Below are positions 1-7,795 of a DNA stretch of 21,774 bases, piece after piece. The stretch lies in the NCBI GenBank assembly GCA_007571275.1, contig RKRS01000066.1, positions 1-21,774 on the forward strand, written 5' to 3'. Source of the stretch: Dehalococcoidia bacterium. GTDB taxonomy: Bacteria; Chloroflexota; Dehalococcoidia; Bin125. The notes beneath the pieces are model-generated. The model searched no databases, was not told the origin of the DNA, and saw only the letters and a list, made by a program, of their open reading frames with translations. Each line of letters begins with the position of its first letter. Position 1 is the first letter of the stretch. Both the position numbers and the translations under genes were made by a program.

Positions 1-444
1 CATCTGGCCCAGCCACTCGCTATTGCGACGCACTTCGGTCAGCTCTGAATCGAGCAGCTTGTACGCCTGTTCGCGGTACGTCGCCGCATTGCGTTCGAGG
101 ATTTCCGCAGCCTGCATGGGACGTAGCGATTCTTTGTCCGACGGATCGCCGACGAGGCCGGTGAAGTCGCCGATCAGCAGGATCGACTGATGACCGAGCT
201 GCTGGAAGAGCGCCAGCTTGCGCAGCGTCACGCAGTGACCGATGTGCAGATCGGGCGAGGTCGGATCGACGCCGAGATATACCCGCAGCGGTCGTTCCTC
301 GATCAGTGACTCGGTCAGGCGCACGCGCAGTTCGCGATCCATGACCTGGCGCGTGCCCTCATCGCCATACGCGGTGCCACGCATGATCAGCGCGTGTTGA
401 CGCTCGACTTCCGCCGCGATCTCGGGTGGGACCTGTTCAGTCAT
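1..444 (-). CDS. tyrS: Tyrosyl-tRNA synthetase, N-terminal part (cut by window edge)
   Basis: This is the N-terminal 148 codons of a class I aminoacyl-tRNA synthetase that charges tRNA-Tyr in the cytoplasm. The gene begins at the ATG complementary to 442-444 and stays open to position 1, so the rest lies outside the window. The visible protein has the TyrRS nucleotide-binding start GVDPTSPDLHIGHCVTLRKL with an intact HIGH motif (about residues 66-69), followed by LLIGDFTGLVGDPSDK, a hallmark of bacterial TyrRS of the TyrZ-like branch rather than TrpRS. The C-terminal KMSKS loop and S4 domain are not visible. It follows the ribF stop codon by 2 bases, so it is very probably translated from the same leuS-scpA-ribF-tyrS transcript. 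The start codon is well placed for the family. Identification is by motif reading only. Confidence 0.93.
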   Translation of the reverse strand, partial: MTEQVPPEIAAEVERQHALIMRGTAYGDEGTRQVMDRELRVRLTESLIEERPLRVYLGVDPTSPDLHIGHCVTLRKLALFQQLGHQSILLIGDFTGLVGDPSDKESLRPMQAAEILERNAATYREQAYKLLDSELTEVRRNSEWLGQM

Positions 445-446
445 GG

Positions 447-1397
447 CTACGTCCCGAACGACATGCGCGCCAGGAGCTCCTGTGCCGCGTCGCGATCTTT
501 ACCGATCTGCTCGACCAATGCGTCAATGCCCGCGAACTTACGCTCACCGCGCAACCGCTCGACAAACTCGACCCGCAGATCGGAGCCATAGATGTCGTCG
601 TCGAAGTCCATGATGTGACACTCGATCGAGAGACCGCCCCCGTCATCGAAGGTCGGGCGGACGCCGATGTTGGTGACCGAGGCGGTCGGTCCAGTCTCAA
701 GGTGCGCAATGGTCGCATAGACGCCGGGCGCAGGAATGGCGCGATCGTTGCCAATCGCCACATTCGCAGTGGGAAAGCCGATGGTGCGACCACGTTTGAA
801 TCCGATTACGACCGGACCATGCAATGAGTATCGTCGTCCGAGCAAATCACCAACCAGCCGCACATCGCCTTGCGCGAGTGCGTTGCGGATCTCGGTGGAT
901 GAGACCTTGTCGGTCGAATCGCTGGTCAGCAGCTCAATCACTTCGACCTCATATCCGAGTTCATCGCCGAGCGCTTTCAGCGTTTGCGGATCACCGCCGC
1001 GTTGGCGACCAAGGGCGAAATCCTCTCCGATGATCAGCCGCGCGAGCTGGAACTCCTCAACCAGCATGCGCACGAAGTCGCCTGCATCGGTCAGGGAAAA
1101 ATCCGAAGTGAACGACACCGTGGCGACCGTATCGAGTCCCGTTTCCATAATCAGCGCGAGCCGATCTTCCAGCGAGGTCACGTACTCCATGGTCAGGTCA
1201 GGCCGGAGCACCTGTCGTGGATGCGGATGAAACGTGATCGCTGCGGAAGCCAGGTTGTGTCGGTGAGCGCTGTCGACCACATGCTTCAGGACAGTCTGGT
1301 GGCCGCGATGGACTCCATCGAAGACGCCAATGGTCAGCGCGGTCGGGCGACCGAGTGAGGCTCGGCGCAGCTCCCAGCGAGCCAGCTCTGTCACCAC
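447..1397 (-). CDS. ribF: Bifunctional riboflavin kinase / FMN adenylyltransferase
   Basis: The protein makes FMN and then FAD from riboflavin and two ATP in the cytoplasm. It has the two usual domains in the usual order. The N-terminal nucleotidyltransferase domain has GVFDGVHRGHQ (residues 24-34) and SSTEIRNAL (166-174). The C-terminal flavokinase domain has GRTIGFPTAN (203-212) and the conserved VEFVERLRGERKF region (276-288), which carries the likely catalytic Glu. The length of about 316 residues is normal. No ATG is available. The reading frame runs open back to the scpA stop at 1473, and the best start is GTG at 1397 (or the next codon, also GTG), preceded by an AAGGGG Shine-Dalgarno-like run. 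It lies 75 bp after scpA and 2 bp before tyrS in one operon. The pairing with tRNA synthetases looks like an operon of convenience, not a shared pathway. Confidence 0.94.
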   Translation of the reverse strand: MVTELARWELRRASLGRPTALTIGVFDGVHRGHQTVLKHVVDSAHRHNLASAAITFHPHPRQVLRPDLTMEYVTSLEDRLALIMETGLDTVATVSFTSDFSLTDAGDFVRMLVEEFQLARLIIGEDFALGRQRGGDPQTLKALGDELGYEVEVIELLTSDSTDKVSSTEIRNALAQGDVRLVGDLLGRRYSLHGPVVIGFKRGRTIGFPTANVAIGNDRAIPAPGVYATIAHLETGPTASVTNIGVRPTFDDGGGLSIECHIMDFDDDIYGSDLRVEFVERLRGERKFAGIDALVEQIGKDRDAAQELLARMSFGT

Positions 1398-1472
1398 CTG
1401 GCACGGCCCCTTCAGAAGATCATCGAACAGTCCGATGCGGCTTAGCGTATCGCAGACCTGATGCCTGACGGC

Positions 1473-2276
1473 TCACTGATCGAACGACGACGTGTTCGCC
1501 GCTGCCCAGGCCGATTCGGGGGCGTCGGGGAGCATCGTGATCAGTATGTCTGAGCGGTCGTCTGGCTGTTCCAGCTCAATCGCCAGCGACTTGTGTAGTT
1601 CGAGCACGGCCATGAACGAGACGATCAATTCCAACCGTGACCGCACATCAGCGATCCAGGATCGAAATGAGAGCGCGTGAGCACTGAAGAGTCGAGCGCG
1701 AAGATCGGCGGCTCGCTCGTGCACGGTGATTCGCTGACGCTCGATGGCCGCGTCGTGCGCGATCTGCTCCTGCGCTTCGCGTTCGGCTGCGCGATCGAGT
1801 AATTCCTGGACAATCCGCGCCAGGGTTTCCAGATTGACGTTGTCAGACATTCCGACCGGCAATGGCCGGTCGATTGGCGGAGGAGCGAGCGGCGTATAGG
1901 AACGTTCTTGCGCGCGGTCCCGCTGACTTAGTTGGGCGATGCCGTCGCGGTAGCGTTGGTACTCCTGCACCATCGCAATCAGCTCGCGCGCGTCGGCTGC
2001 TGACTCATCGTCCTCAACGGTTTCATCCCTGCTCGGGAGCAGCTGTCGGGCTTTGAGCTGCACCAGTCGACCGCCGATGCTGATGAAGGCGGCAAGCGCG
2101 TCGGCCTGTTCAGGACTGATCACGCCATCTGACGGGTACAGCGCCGTGACTTGCGTCAGGTATTGATCAGCCACCTGCGCAAGCGACAGCTCAGAGATGT
2201 CCATCTTGCGCGACTCGATCAGTTCGAGCAACAGGTCGAGTGGTCCCTGATAGGACGGCAGCTGCAGCTGGACCAT
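1473..2276 (-). CDS. scpA: Segregation and condensation protein A (kleisin)
   Basis: ScpA is the kleisin subunit that, with ScpB, bridges the Smc dimer heads in the bacterial condensin that compacts and segregates chromosomes. The N-terminal sequence YQGPLDLLLELIESRKMDIS (residues 9-28) is the ScpA signature. The middle is acidic and then Arg/Glu-rich, as expected for the linker helices. The C-terminal winged-helix part has IVSFMAVLELHKSLAIELEQ (218-237), matching the family's conserved LELxK-type block. The length of 267 residues is typical. The ATG complementary to 2274-2276 lies 25 bp downstream of the leuS stop. scpB, often the immediate neighbour, is not next to it: ribF follows instead. 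The function is inferred from family resemblance; confidence is high. Confidence 0.93.
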   Translation of the reverse strand: MVQLQLPSYQGPLDLLLELIESRKMDISELSLAQVADQYLTQVTALYPSDGVISPEQADALAAFISIGGRLVQLKARQLLPSRDETVEDDESAADARELIAMVQEYQRYRDGIAQLSQRDRAQERSYTPLAPPPIDRPLPVGMSDNVNLETLARIVQELLDRAAEREAQEQIAHDAAIERQRITVHERAADLRARLFSAHALSFRSWIADVRSRLELIVSFMAVLELHKSLAIELEQPDDRSDILITMLPDAPESAWAAANTSSFDQ

Positions 2277-2301
2277 GCGTCCATCCGAACGGCAAGGGTG
2301 G

Positions 2302-4764
2302 TCAGTTGGCGACGAAGTTGAGCAGCTTGTCCGGTACCCAGATCACGCGGCGCAGTGTTTTGCCGGCGAGCTGGTCCGTGACTCTGGCCGACGATCGCGC
2401 GGCAGACTCGGCGTCGAGCTGGGAGACTCCCGGGGCCAGTGCCAGCTTCTCTCGCAATCTTCCATTGACCTGGACGATCACCGTAACGGTTTCCGCCTGC
2501 GCCAGCGCCTCGTCGTACTCCGGCCATTGCTGCTCGTGCACCGAACCGCTATGGCCGGTCCGTTGCCACAACTCCTCCGTGATGTGCGGCGCGGACGGCG
2601 CCAGGCAGAGCAAGAGTGAATCGATCGCCTCGCGCCAGGCATCGGCATCGACAGCGCCTTGCTCGCGGATGCTCTGTAGCTCGTTGGTGAACTCCATCAT
2701 TGCCGCGATCATCGTGTTGAAGCGGAAGCGCTCGATGTCTTGCGACACCTTGCCGATCATCGCGTGTGTCGCGCGGCGAATTGCGTCGGCTGAGTCTCCA
2801 CCTGTTTCGACATTGGTCAAGGCAAGATTCCAGACGCGATTGAGCCAGCGCCACTGACCCTGGATGCCGCTGTCGTCCCAGTCGCCGCCCGCTTCCCACG
2901 GCCCCAGGAACATCAGGTACAGACGGACGGTGTCGGCGCCGAATTTCTCAACCCACTCATCGGGATTGACCACGTTGCCGCGCGACTTCGACATCTTGAA
3001 ACCGTCTTTGGTGATCGTGCCCTGATTGAAGAGTCGCGCGAACGGTTCGTCGATCTCGAGGATGCCCATGTCACGCGCCGCCTTGGCGAAGAATCGAGCG
3101 TAGAACAGGTGCATGACGGCATGCTCGGCGCCGCCGGTGTACTGGTCGATCGGCAGCCAGTTCCTGGCCAGTTCCTGATCGATTGGCGCGTGATGATTAT
3201 GCGGATCGACGTAGCGGTACATGTACCAGTTGGAGCACATGAACGTGTCCATAGTGTCGGTTTCACGTCTCCCCGCCTCGTCGCACTGTGGACAGTCGGC
3301 GTTGACGAATCCTTCATGCCGTTCCAATGGCGAAGCGCCGGTGGGCAGGAACTCGGCATCATCAGGGAGCAGGACCGGCAATTCATCTTCGGGTACCGGG
3401 ACGATGCCACACGAGTCGCAATAGATCATCGGAATCGGCGCGCCCCAGTAGCGCTGACGCGAGATCAACCAGTCACGCAGTCGATAAGAGACGGTGCGTC
3501 CACCCAATCCCATTGCATCGAGCGCGTCAGCGACGGCCAGCTTCCCCTCCTGCCAGTCGATGCCGTCGAAGCGACCGGAGTTCACCATCCTGCCTGGCCC
3601 GGTGTATGCCTCCGCCAGATCGCCGCCGTCCCAGTCAGGTGGAGCAATGACGACGGGAATCGGGATGCCGCGTTCGTTGGCAAACGCGAAGTCGCGTTCA
3701 TCATGCGCGGGCACGCCCATCACCGCGCCCGTGCCGTAGCTGAGCAGCACGTAATCGGCGATCCAGATCTGGATGTCGTCGCCCGTGAACGGATGCTTCG
3801 CATAAGCGCCAGTGAAGACGCCGGTCTTCTCGCGCCTGGTTGACTGCCGTTCGATCTCATTTTGCCGACGCGCCTGCTCGATGTACTCGTCAACGTCAGC
3901 GCGATGCTCGTCGGTCGTTAACCCGGCGACGAGCGGGTGTTCAGGCGCGAGCACCATGAACGTGCAACCGAAGAGGGTATCGGGGCGAGTGGTGAAGACG
4001 GTGATGCGGTCCTGGCCGACCACCTCTTGACCAAGCGGGAACGAGATCTCCGCGCCCTCCGAACGCCCGATCCAGTTGCGTTGCATCAGCTTGATCGGCT
4101 CGGGATAGTCGATGCCATCGAAGTTGAGCAGCTCGTCAGCGTAGGCGGTGGTGCGGAACATCCACTGTTCCATCTGCTTCGCCTCAACGATTGAATCGCA
4201 ACGCTCGCACACGCCGATGCCGTCGTCGTTGCGATTCACCTGCTCGTTGGCGAGGACGGTGCCGCAGCCCGGACAGAAGTTACAGTCCGCCAGGCCGCGA
4301 TAGGCCAGCCCGTGTTCGTAGAGCTTGAGGAACCACCACTGAGTCCAGCGGTAGTATTCCGGATCGGAGGTGGCAAACTCTCGACGCCAGTCGAATGACG
4401 CGCCCATCGTTTTGAGCTGGCGCGTCATGTTCTCAACGTTGGCGTAGGTCCACTGCTTGGGATGCGTGTTGTTGTTGATCGCGGCGTTCTCGGCCGGCAA
4501 ACCGAACGCATCGAACGCAAGCGGAAATAGGACATTCTTGCCCTGCATCCGATGCCAGCGCGCGGCCACGTCGGACGGCGCCATCGCGTACCAGTGACCG
4601 ATATGCAGGTCGCCGCTGGTGTAGGGCAGCATGGTGAGGAAGAAGTACGGTGGACGCGGATCGTCATTTTCGACGTGGTAGAGACTGTCGATCTCCCAGC
4701 GTTCGCGCCAGCGCGGTTCAATCTCGGTGGGATCGTAGGCGGGCAGCTGCATCGTTGTAGTCAT
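2302..4764 (-). CDS. leuS: Leucyl-tRNA synthetase
   Basis: Class I synthetase that charges tRNA-Leu and edits misactivated amino acids. The 820-residue protein is full length. It shows HIGH at residues 54-57, the CP1 editing domain with TTRPDTLFG (258-266) and GTGAVMGVPAHDERDF (344-359, with the editing Asp at 354), and KMSKS at 590-594. The C-terminal domain ends in a typical VQVNGRLREKL strand (765-775). Zinc-knuckle cysteines are kept: CPGC at 164-167 with CERC at 186-189, and a second pair of CxxC motifs at 449-452 and 491-494. The start is the ATG complementary to 4762-4764; an in-frame ATG four codons later is a possible alternative. It is the first gene of the leuS-scpA-ribF-tyrS operon and is divergent from purE. 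Confidence 0.97.
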   Translation of the reverse strand: MTTTMQLPAYDPTEIEPRWRERWEIDSLYHVENDDPRPPYFFLTMLPYTSGDLHIGHWYAMAPSDVAARWHRMQGKNVLFPLAFDAFGLPAENAAINNNTHPKQWTYANVENMTRQLKTMGASFDWRREFATSDPEYYRWTQWWFLKLYEHGLAYRGLADCNFCPGCGTVLANEQVNRNDDGIGVCERCDSIVEAKQMEQWMFRTTAYADELLNFDGIDYPEPIKLMQRNWIGRSEGAEISFPLGQEVVGQDRITVFTTRPDTLFGCTFMVLAPEHPLVAGLTTDEHRADVDEYIEQARRQNEIERQSTRREKTGVFTGAYAKHPFTGDDIQIWIADYVLLSYGTGAVMGVPAHDERDFAFANERGIPIPVVIAPPDWDGGDLAEAYTGPGRMVNSGRFDGIDWQEGKLAVADALDAMGLGGRTVSYRLRDWLISRQRYWGAPIPMIYCDSCGIVPVPEDELPVLLPDDAEFLPTGASPLERHEGFVNADCPQCDEAGRRETDTMDTFMCSNWYMYRYVDPHNHHAPIDQELARNWLPIDQYTGGAEHAVMHLFYARFFAKAARDMGILEIDEPFARLFNQGTITKDGFKMSKSRGNVVNPDEWVEKFGADTVRLYLMFLGPWEAGGDWDDSGIQGQWRWLNRVWNLALTNVETGGDSADAIRRATHAMIGKVSQDIERFRFNTMIAAMMEFTNELQSIREQGAVDADAWREAIDSLLLCLAPSAPHITEELWQRTGHSGSVHEQQWPEYDEALAQAETVTVIVQVNGRLREKLALAPGVSQLDAESAARSSARVTDQLAGKTLRRVIWVPDKLLNFVAN

Positions 4765-4835
4765 AGCTGCAGATTACACGGGAGTATCTTGTGATTTGAC
4801 TGAGCAGCGTGGGTAGCGAAAGGGAAATTGGCTCT

Positions 4836-5333
4836 ATGACGGATGGACCGCTGGTCGGTGTGATGATGGGTTCGCACTCGGATTGGGAGACGATCAAGAA
4901 CACCGCCTCAACACTCGAGTCGCTGGGCATTTCTTGGGAAGCGCGCGTCCTCTCAGCCCATCGCACGCCCGACGAGACCGCCGAATACGCGGCTGCGGCG
5001 CAGGGTCGCGGGCTGAAGGTGATCATCGCGGCAGCCGGTGGCGCGGCGGCGCTGCCAGGCGCGGTGGCGGCGAAAACACCGCTGCCGGTCATCGGAGTGC
5101 CAGTCAAGGGCTGGGCCACCGATGGTCTCGACTCCCTGCTCTCGATGGCGCAAATGCCGCGCGGCGTACCCGTCGCGACGGTCGCGATCGGACGCACCGG
5201 GGCGGTCAATGCCGCGCTGTTGGCGGGACGCATACTCGCCCTGTCCGACCCGGAAATTGCCGCAGCGGTCGATCAGGATCGACAACGACGGGCTGAAGAG
5301 CAGCTGAGTCAACCGCACCCGACCCTCGACTGA
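4836..5333 (+). CDS. purE: N5-carboxyaminoimidazole ribonucleotide mutase (PurE, class I)
   Basis: This enzyme interconverts N5-CAIR and CAIR in de novo purine synthesis. The protein has GVMMGSHSDWETI near the N-terminus, then SAHRTPDE and AAAGGAAALPGAVAAKT, which form the nucleotide and CO2-binding loops, and MPRGVPVATVAIG. The last motif is typical of class I PurE, which needs PurK to make its substrate, rather than animal-type class II. A GTG at 4809 would give nine more residues, but the ATG at 4836 follows an AAAGGGA ribosome-binding site and starts the family's usual short N-terminus, giving 165 residues. purK is not adjacent and must be elsewhere. It is divergent from leuS and 25 bp upstream of def. 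Confidence 0.95.
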   Translation: MTDGPLVGVMMGSHSDWETIKNTASTLESLGISWEARVLSAHRTPDETAEYAAAAQGRGLKVIIAAAGGAAALPGAVAAKTPLPVIGVPVKGWATDGLDSLLSMAQMPRGVPVATVAIGRTGAVNAALLAGRILALSDPEIAAAVDQDRQRRAEEQLSQPHPTLD

Positions 5334-5358
5334 ACCTGTCCGGAGCAGACTGATCGCC

Positions 5359-5880
5359 ATGGCCGTGCATCCGATCACCACGTTGCCGCGTGATGCGGGC
5401 GTCCTGCGTACTCCGGCGAAGCGAGTGCGCAATTTCGACGCCTCGCTGCGTGCGCTGGTCTCGGACATGATCGATTCCATGCATGCCGCCTATGGCGTCG
5501 GAATCGCAGCCCCACAGATTGGCGTGGGGCTGCGTGTGGTCGTGATCGGGATGCCGGGTGAGCGCCCCTTTGTCATGGTCAATCCCGAGATCGTCAAGCG
5601 CAGCGGTGAGCGGTCGTTGATCGAAGGTTGCCTGAGCGTGCCTGGTTACCGAGGCCGCGTGACCCGCTCAGCTCGGGTGCTGGCCAAGGCGCAGGACCTG
5701 TCGGGCCGTGAGATCCGCGTGCGCGCCGAGGACGATCTGCTCGCCCAGTGCCTGGAACACGAGATCGATCACATCAACGGGCGCGTCTACATCGACCATG
5801 TGCCCTCGATCGACCAACTCTGGACGTTGGACGAGATGATGGCTGACGATGAAGATGGCGACGCAGTCGATGGCGAGTAA
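5359..5880 (+). CDS. def: Peptide deformylase
   Basis: This metalloenzyme removes the formyl group from the N-terminal methionine of nascent proteins at the ribosome exit. All three family motifs are intact: GVGIAAPQIG (residues 46-55), EGCLSVP with the metal-binding Cys (89-95) and HEIDH with two metal-ligand His and the catalytic Glu (134-138). The length of 173 residues is standard, with an acidic C-terminal tail. The start is the ATG at 5359; the upstream GGAG at 5342-5345 is rather far, so translation may partly depend on coupling to purE. The 3' end overlaps the start of the tRNA nucleotidyltransferase gene, implying co-translation. Confidence 0.96.
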   Translation: MAVHPITTLPRDAGVLRTPAKRVRNFDASLRALVSDMIDSMHAAYGVGIAAPQIGVGLRVVVIGMPGERPFVMVNPEIVKRSGERSLIEGCLSVPGYRGRVTRSARVLAKAQDLSGREIRVRAEDDLLAQCLEHEIDHINGRVYIDHVPSIDQLWTLDEMMADDEDGDAVDGE

Positions 5881-7309
5881 TGCGTCGCAGGCGCTGTTCG
5901 CACTGGAGGCGGATGGCGCCTGGGTAGTCGGTGGAGCAGTGCGCGACGCGATCGCCGGTGATCAACATCAACCGTTCGACATCGACATCGCCGTTGCTGA
6001 CGCTGAAGCCTGTGCTCGTCGGGCCGGCGATGCGCTCTGCGCTCCAGTCGTCAGGCTGAGTACCAACTTCGATATCTGGCGCATTCCGCTGCCGGACGGC
6101 CAAATCGATGTCTGGAATCTGCCCGACGGCGACATCGAGCGCGATCTCGGACGCCGCGACTTCACGGTCAACGCGATGGCAGTTCCGCTTGGACGCTTTC
6201 GCCATGGTGAGTTGGTGGCTGCACTGATCGATCCATTCGGTGGTCGTGGCGATATCGAGAAGCGAGTATTGCGGCTCGTCACGAGCAGCGCGTTGAGAGC
6301 TGATCCACTGCGTATGCTTCGCGCGGTGCGGCTGGAGGCGGAGCGTGGCTGGCGTCCCGATGCCGAGTTACGGTCAGCCATGCAGCGCGATGCGGCGCTC
6401 ATTGCTCGCTCTGCGGCCGAACGCCAATGGACCGAGCTACAGCGAATCCTGCTCAGTGACCGACTGCCCTGGGCGTTGCGTCGTCTGGAGCAGAGCGGCC
6501 TACTGGACTGCATATTCCCCGAGCTGACCGAGGGGCGCGATATCGACCAGCGGCCGGTGCATCGACGCGATGTGTTCTGGCACCAAATCGACGCCGTCCG
6601 CTGGCTCACCCGACTGACTGCCACTACTACACCGCGAGGCGCGAACGCCGCGGCGCTCTGGCGCGAATTACAACCGCTGCTGACAGTGCCGACCATTCGC
6701 GAGTCGCTCAATGAATGGAAACTGCCACTGAGGCTGGCAATGCTCCTGCACGACATCGGCAAGCCCCAAACGCGCAGCGTCGACGCGGCAGGCTCGACGC
6801 ACTTTTTCGGCCACTCCGAGTTGGGAGCCGAACTGGCCAGGCAGCGGTTGACCGAGCTGAGGCTCCCGACCAGAACGGTCCGACAGGTTGAGCTGCTGAT
6901 CGAACAACATCTGCGACCCGGCCAGGTGCATTCGCCAGGCAAACCGCCGACCGATCGCGCGCTGCACCGGTTCCACACCGCGCTCGGCGACGCGGCGATC
7001 CCGCTCTGCTGGCTGTTTCTCGCCGACTCGCTCGCAACAGCGGGCGCTGAGGCGCTGCTTCCGCGTTGGCGCGGATATGTGGCGCATGTCGCGCGGATTC
7101 TGACCTGGCTGCCGAAACGACCTGAACAAGCGGGACGGCTGCTCGATGGCAATGCGATTATGGATGTCACCGGGCTCACGCCCGGCCCCCGAGTCGGAGA
7201 AATCCGTGCGAAGATTGATGAGGCCGCGGCGCTCGGAATGATTGTCGGGGTCGATGAAGCGCGCGAGTTGGCTCGCCGACTCGCCAGGCAACTCGCGAAC
7301 TCGGCCTAG
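5870..7309 (+). CDS. cca: CCA-adding tRNA nucleotidyltransferase / poly(A) polymerase family protein with HD domain
   Basis: The protein belongs to the class II tRNA nucleotidyltransferase family, which adds or repairs the CCA end of tRNA. Counting from the ATG at 5870, the polymerase head has GGAVRDA (21-27), the metal-binding FDIDIAV (36-42) and RRDFTVNAMA (95-104). The neck is DPLRMLRAVRLEAERG (about 145-160). An HD phosphohydrolase-like domain follows, with the pair in LAMLLHDIGKP (His-Asp at 294-295). I prefer the 5870 start because the homologous region begins there; in-frame ATGs at 5849 and 5855 are possible. It overlaps def by 11 bp. Sequence alone does not settle whether it adds CCA, only A, or only CC, nor whether the HD domain is a phosphatase. 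The gene symbol is therefore provisional. Confidence 0.88.
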   Translation: MASNASQALFALEADGAWVVGGAVRDAIAGDQHQPFDIDIAVADAEACARRAGDALCAPVVRLSTNFDIWRIPLPDGQIDVWNLPDGDIERDLGRRDFTVNAMAVPLGRFRHGELVAALIDPFGGRGDIEKRVLRLVTSSALRADPLRMLRAVRLEAERGWRPDAELRSAMQRDAALIARSAAERQWTELQRILLSDRLPWALRRLEQSGLLDCIFPELTEGRDIDQRPVHRRDVFWHQIDAVRWLTRLTATTTPRGANAAALWRELQPLLTVPTIRESLNEWKLPLRLAMLLHDIGKPQTRSVDAAGSTHFFGHSELGAELARQRLTELRLPTRTVRQVELLIEQHLRPGQVHSPGKPPTDRALHRFHTALGDAAIPLCWLFLADSLATAGAEALLPRWRGYVAHVARILTWLPKRPEQAGRLLDGNAIMDVTGLTPGPRVGEIRAKIDEAAALGMIVGVDEARELARRLARQLANSA

Positions 7310-7335
7310 CCGTAGGTCGTCAGGAGAATACCAAG

Positions 7336-7647
7336 ATGACCGAAGTCATTCTGATCACACTGCTCGTCGTGGCATTGTTCTACCTCTTCTTCATTCGTCC
7401 CGCTCGCTCAGAGGAACGACGCCGACAACGCGATCTGCACGAGCTGCGCGTCGGCGACACCGTGCTCACCCGCGGTGGGTTGATCGCGGAAGTGGATGGT
7501 GTCGAGACACCCGAGGACGGCCCGATGATCGTCCTCCTGCGGTTGTCGGAGGATGTTGTGGTCCGCGCGCGCACTGGCGCAGTCGAAGAGCGAATCAGCA
7601 GCGCTGCCGAGACAGTGGAGCGCGAGCACAGCAGCGTCGACGACTAA
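7336..7647 (+). CDS. yajC: Preprotein translocase accessory subunit YajC
   Basis: YajC is a small single-span membrane protein that associates with SecDF and YidC around the SecYEG channel. The 103-residue protein has one N-terminal transmembrane helix (about residues 4-20), directly followed by the family signature FFIRPARSEERRRQRD with its RP turn. A small beta-rich cytoplasmic domain follows with LRVGDTVLTRGGLIAEV. The ATG at 7336 has a good ribosome-binding site, AGGAGA at 7322-7327, eight bases upstream. It lies 26 bp after cca. Together with the secD and secF genes downstream this is the classic yajC-secD-secF order, though with a 148-bp gap before secD. Confidence 0.94.
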   Translation: MTEVILITLLVVALFYLFFIRPARSEERRRQRDLHELRVGDTVLTRGGLIAEVDGVETPEDGPMIVLLRLSEDVVVRARTGAVEERISSAAETVEREHSSVDD

Positions 7648-7795
7648 CACCTGGCGTCGTGCTTGGCTGAATACAAACCGCGCCGTACCTATGCTGAATG
7701 GACATAAGCGGGATAGAGTGCGCAGAACGTCTCCAAAGCGGCGTCTCGGCTCCGATCGCCAGGGCGCAAGTGGTTGATGGGTGACCTCGTAGGCA
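7648..7795 (+). other. Intergenic gap yajC-secD with hairpin and possible 28-codon leader ORF
   Basis: This 148-bp gap is long for this packed window. It holds a possible stem-loop at 7740-7760: GGCG pairs with CGCC, then an inner TCG/CGA stem encloses a four-base loop, with small internal unpaired bases. A short ORF (7691-7777) would encode a very basic 28-residue peptide ending 18 bp before secD; it has no ribosome-binding site I can recognise. A weak TTGGCT at 7663-7668 could be a -35 element, but no convincing -10 lies at the right distance. It may be a secD leader or promoter region; nothing here is certain. Confidence 0.35.

Noticed and set aside
3109..3843. A 244-codon plus-strand open frame inside leuS
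   Set aside because: It is antisense to the leuS catalytic and editing region, which is clearly coding, and shows no motif.
4773..4778. TGTAAT on the minus strand as a -10 element for leuS
   Set aside because: The hexamer is good, but no -35 hexamer lies 16-19 bases upstream and the implied start of transcription would leave almost no leader. Not enough to call a promoter.
5968..7179. A 403-codon minus-strand open frame inside the tRNA nucleotidyltransferase gene
   Set aside because: It is Ser/Arg-rich shadow sequence with no recognisable domain, fully within a well-supported gene.
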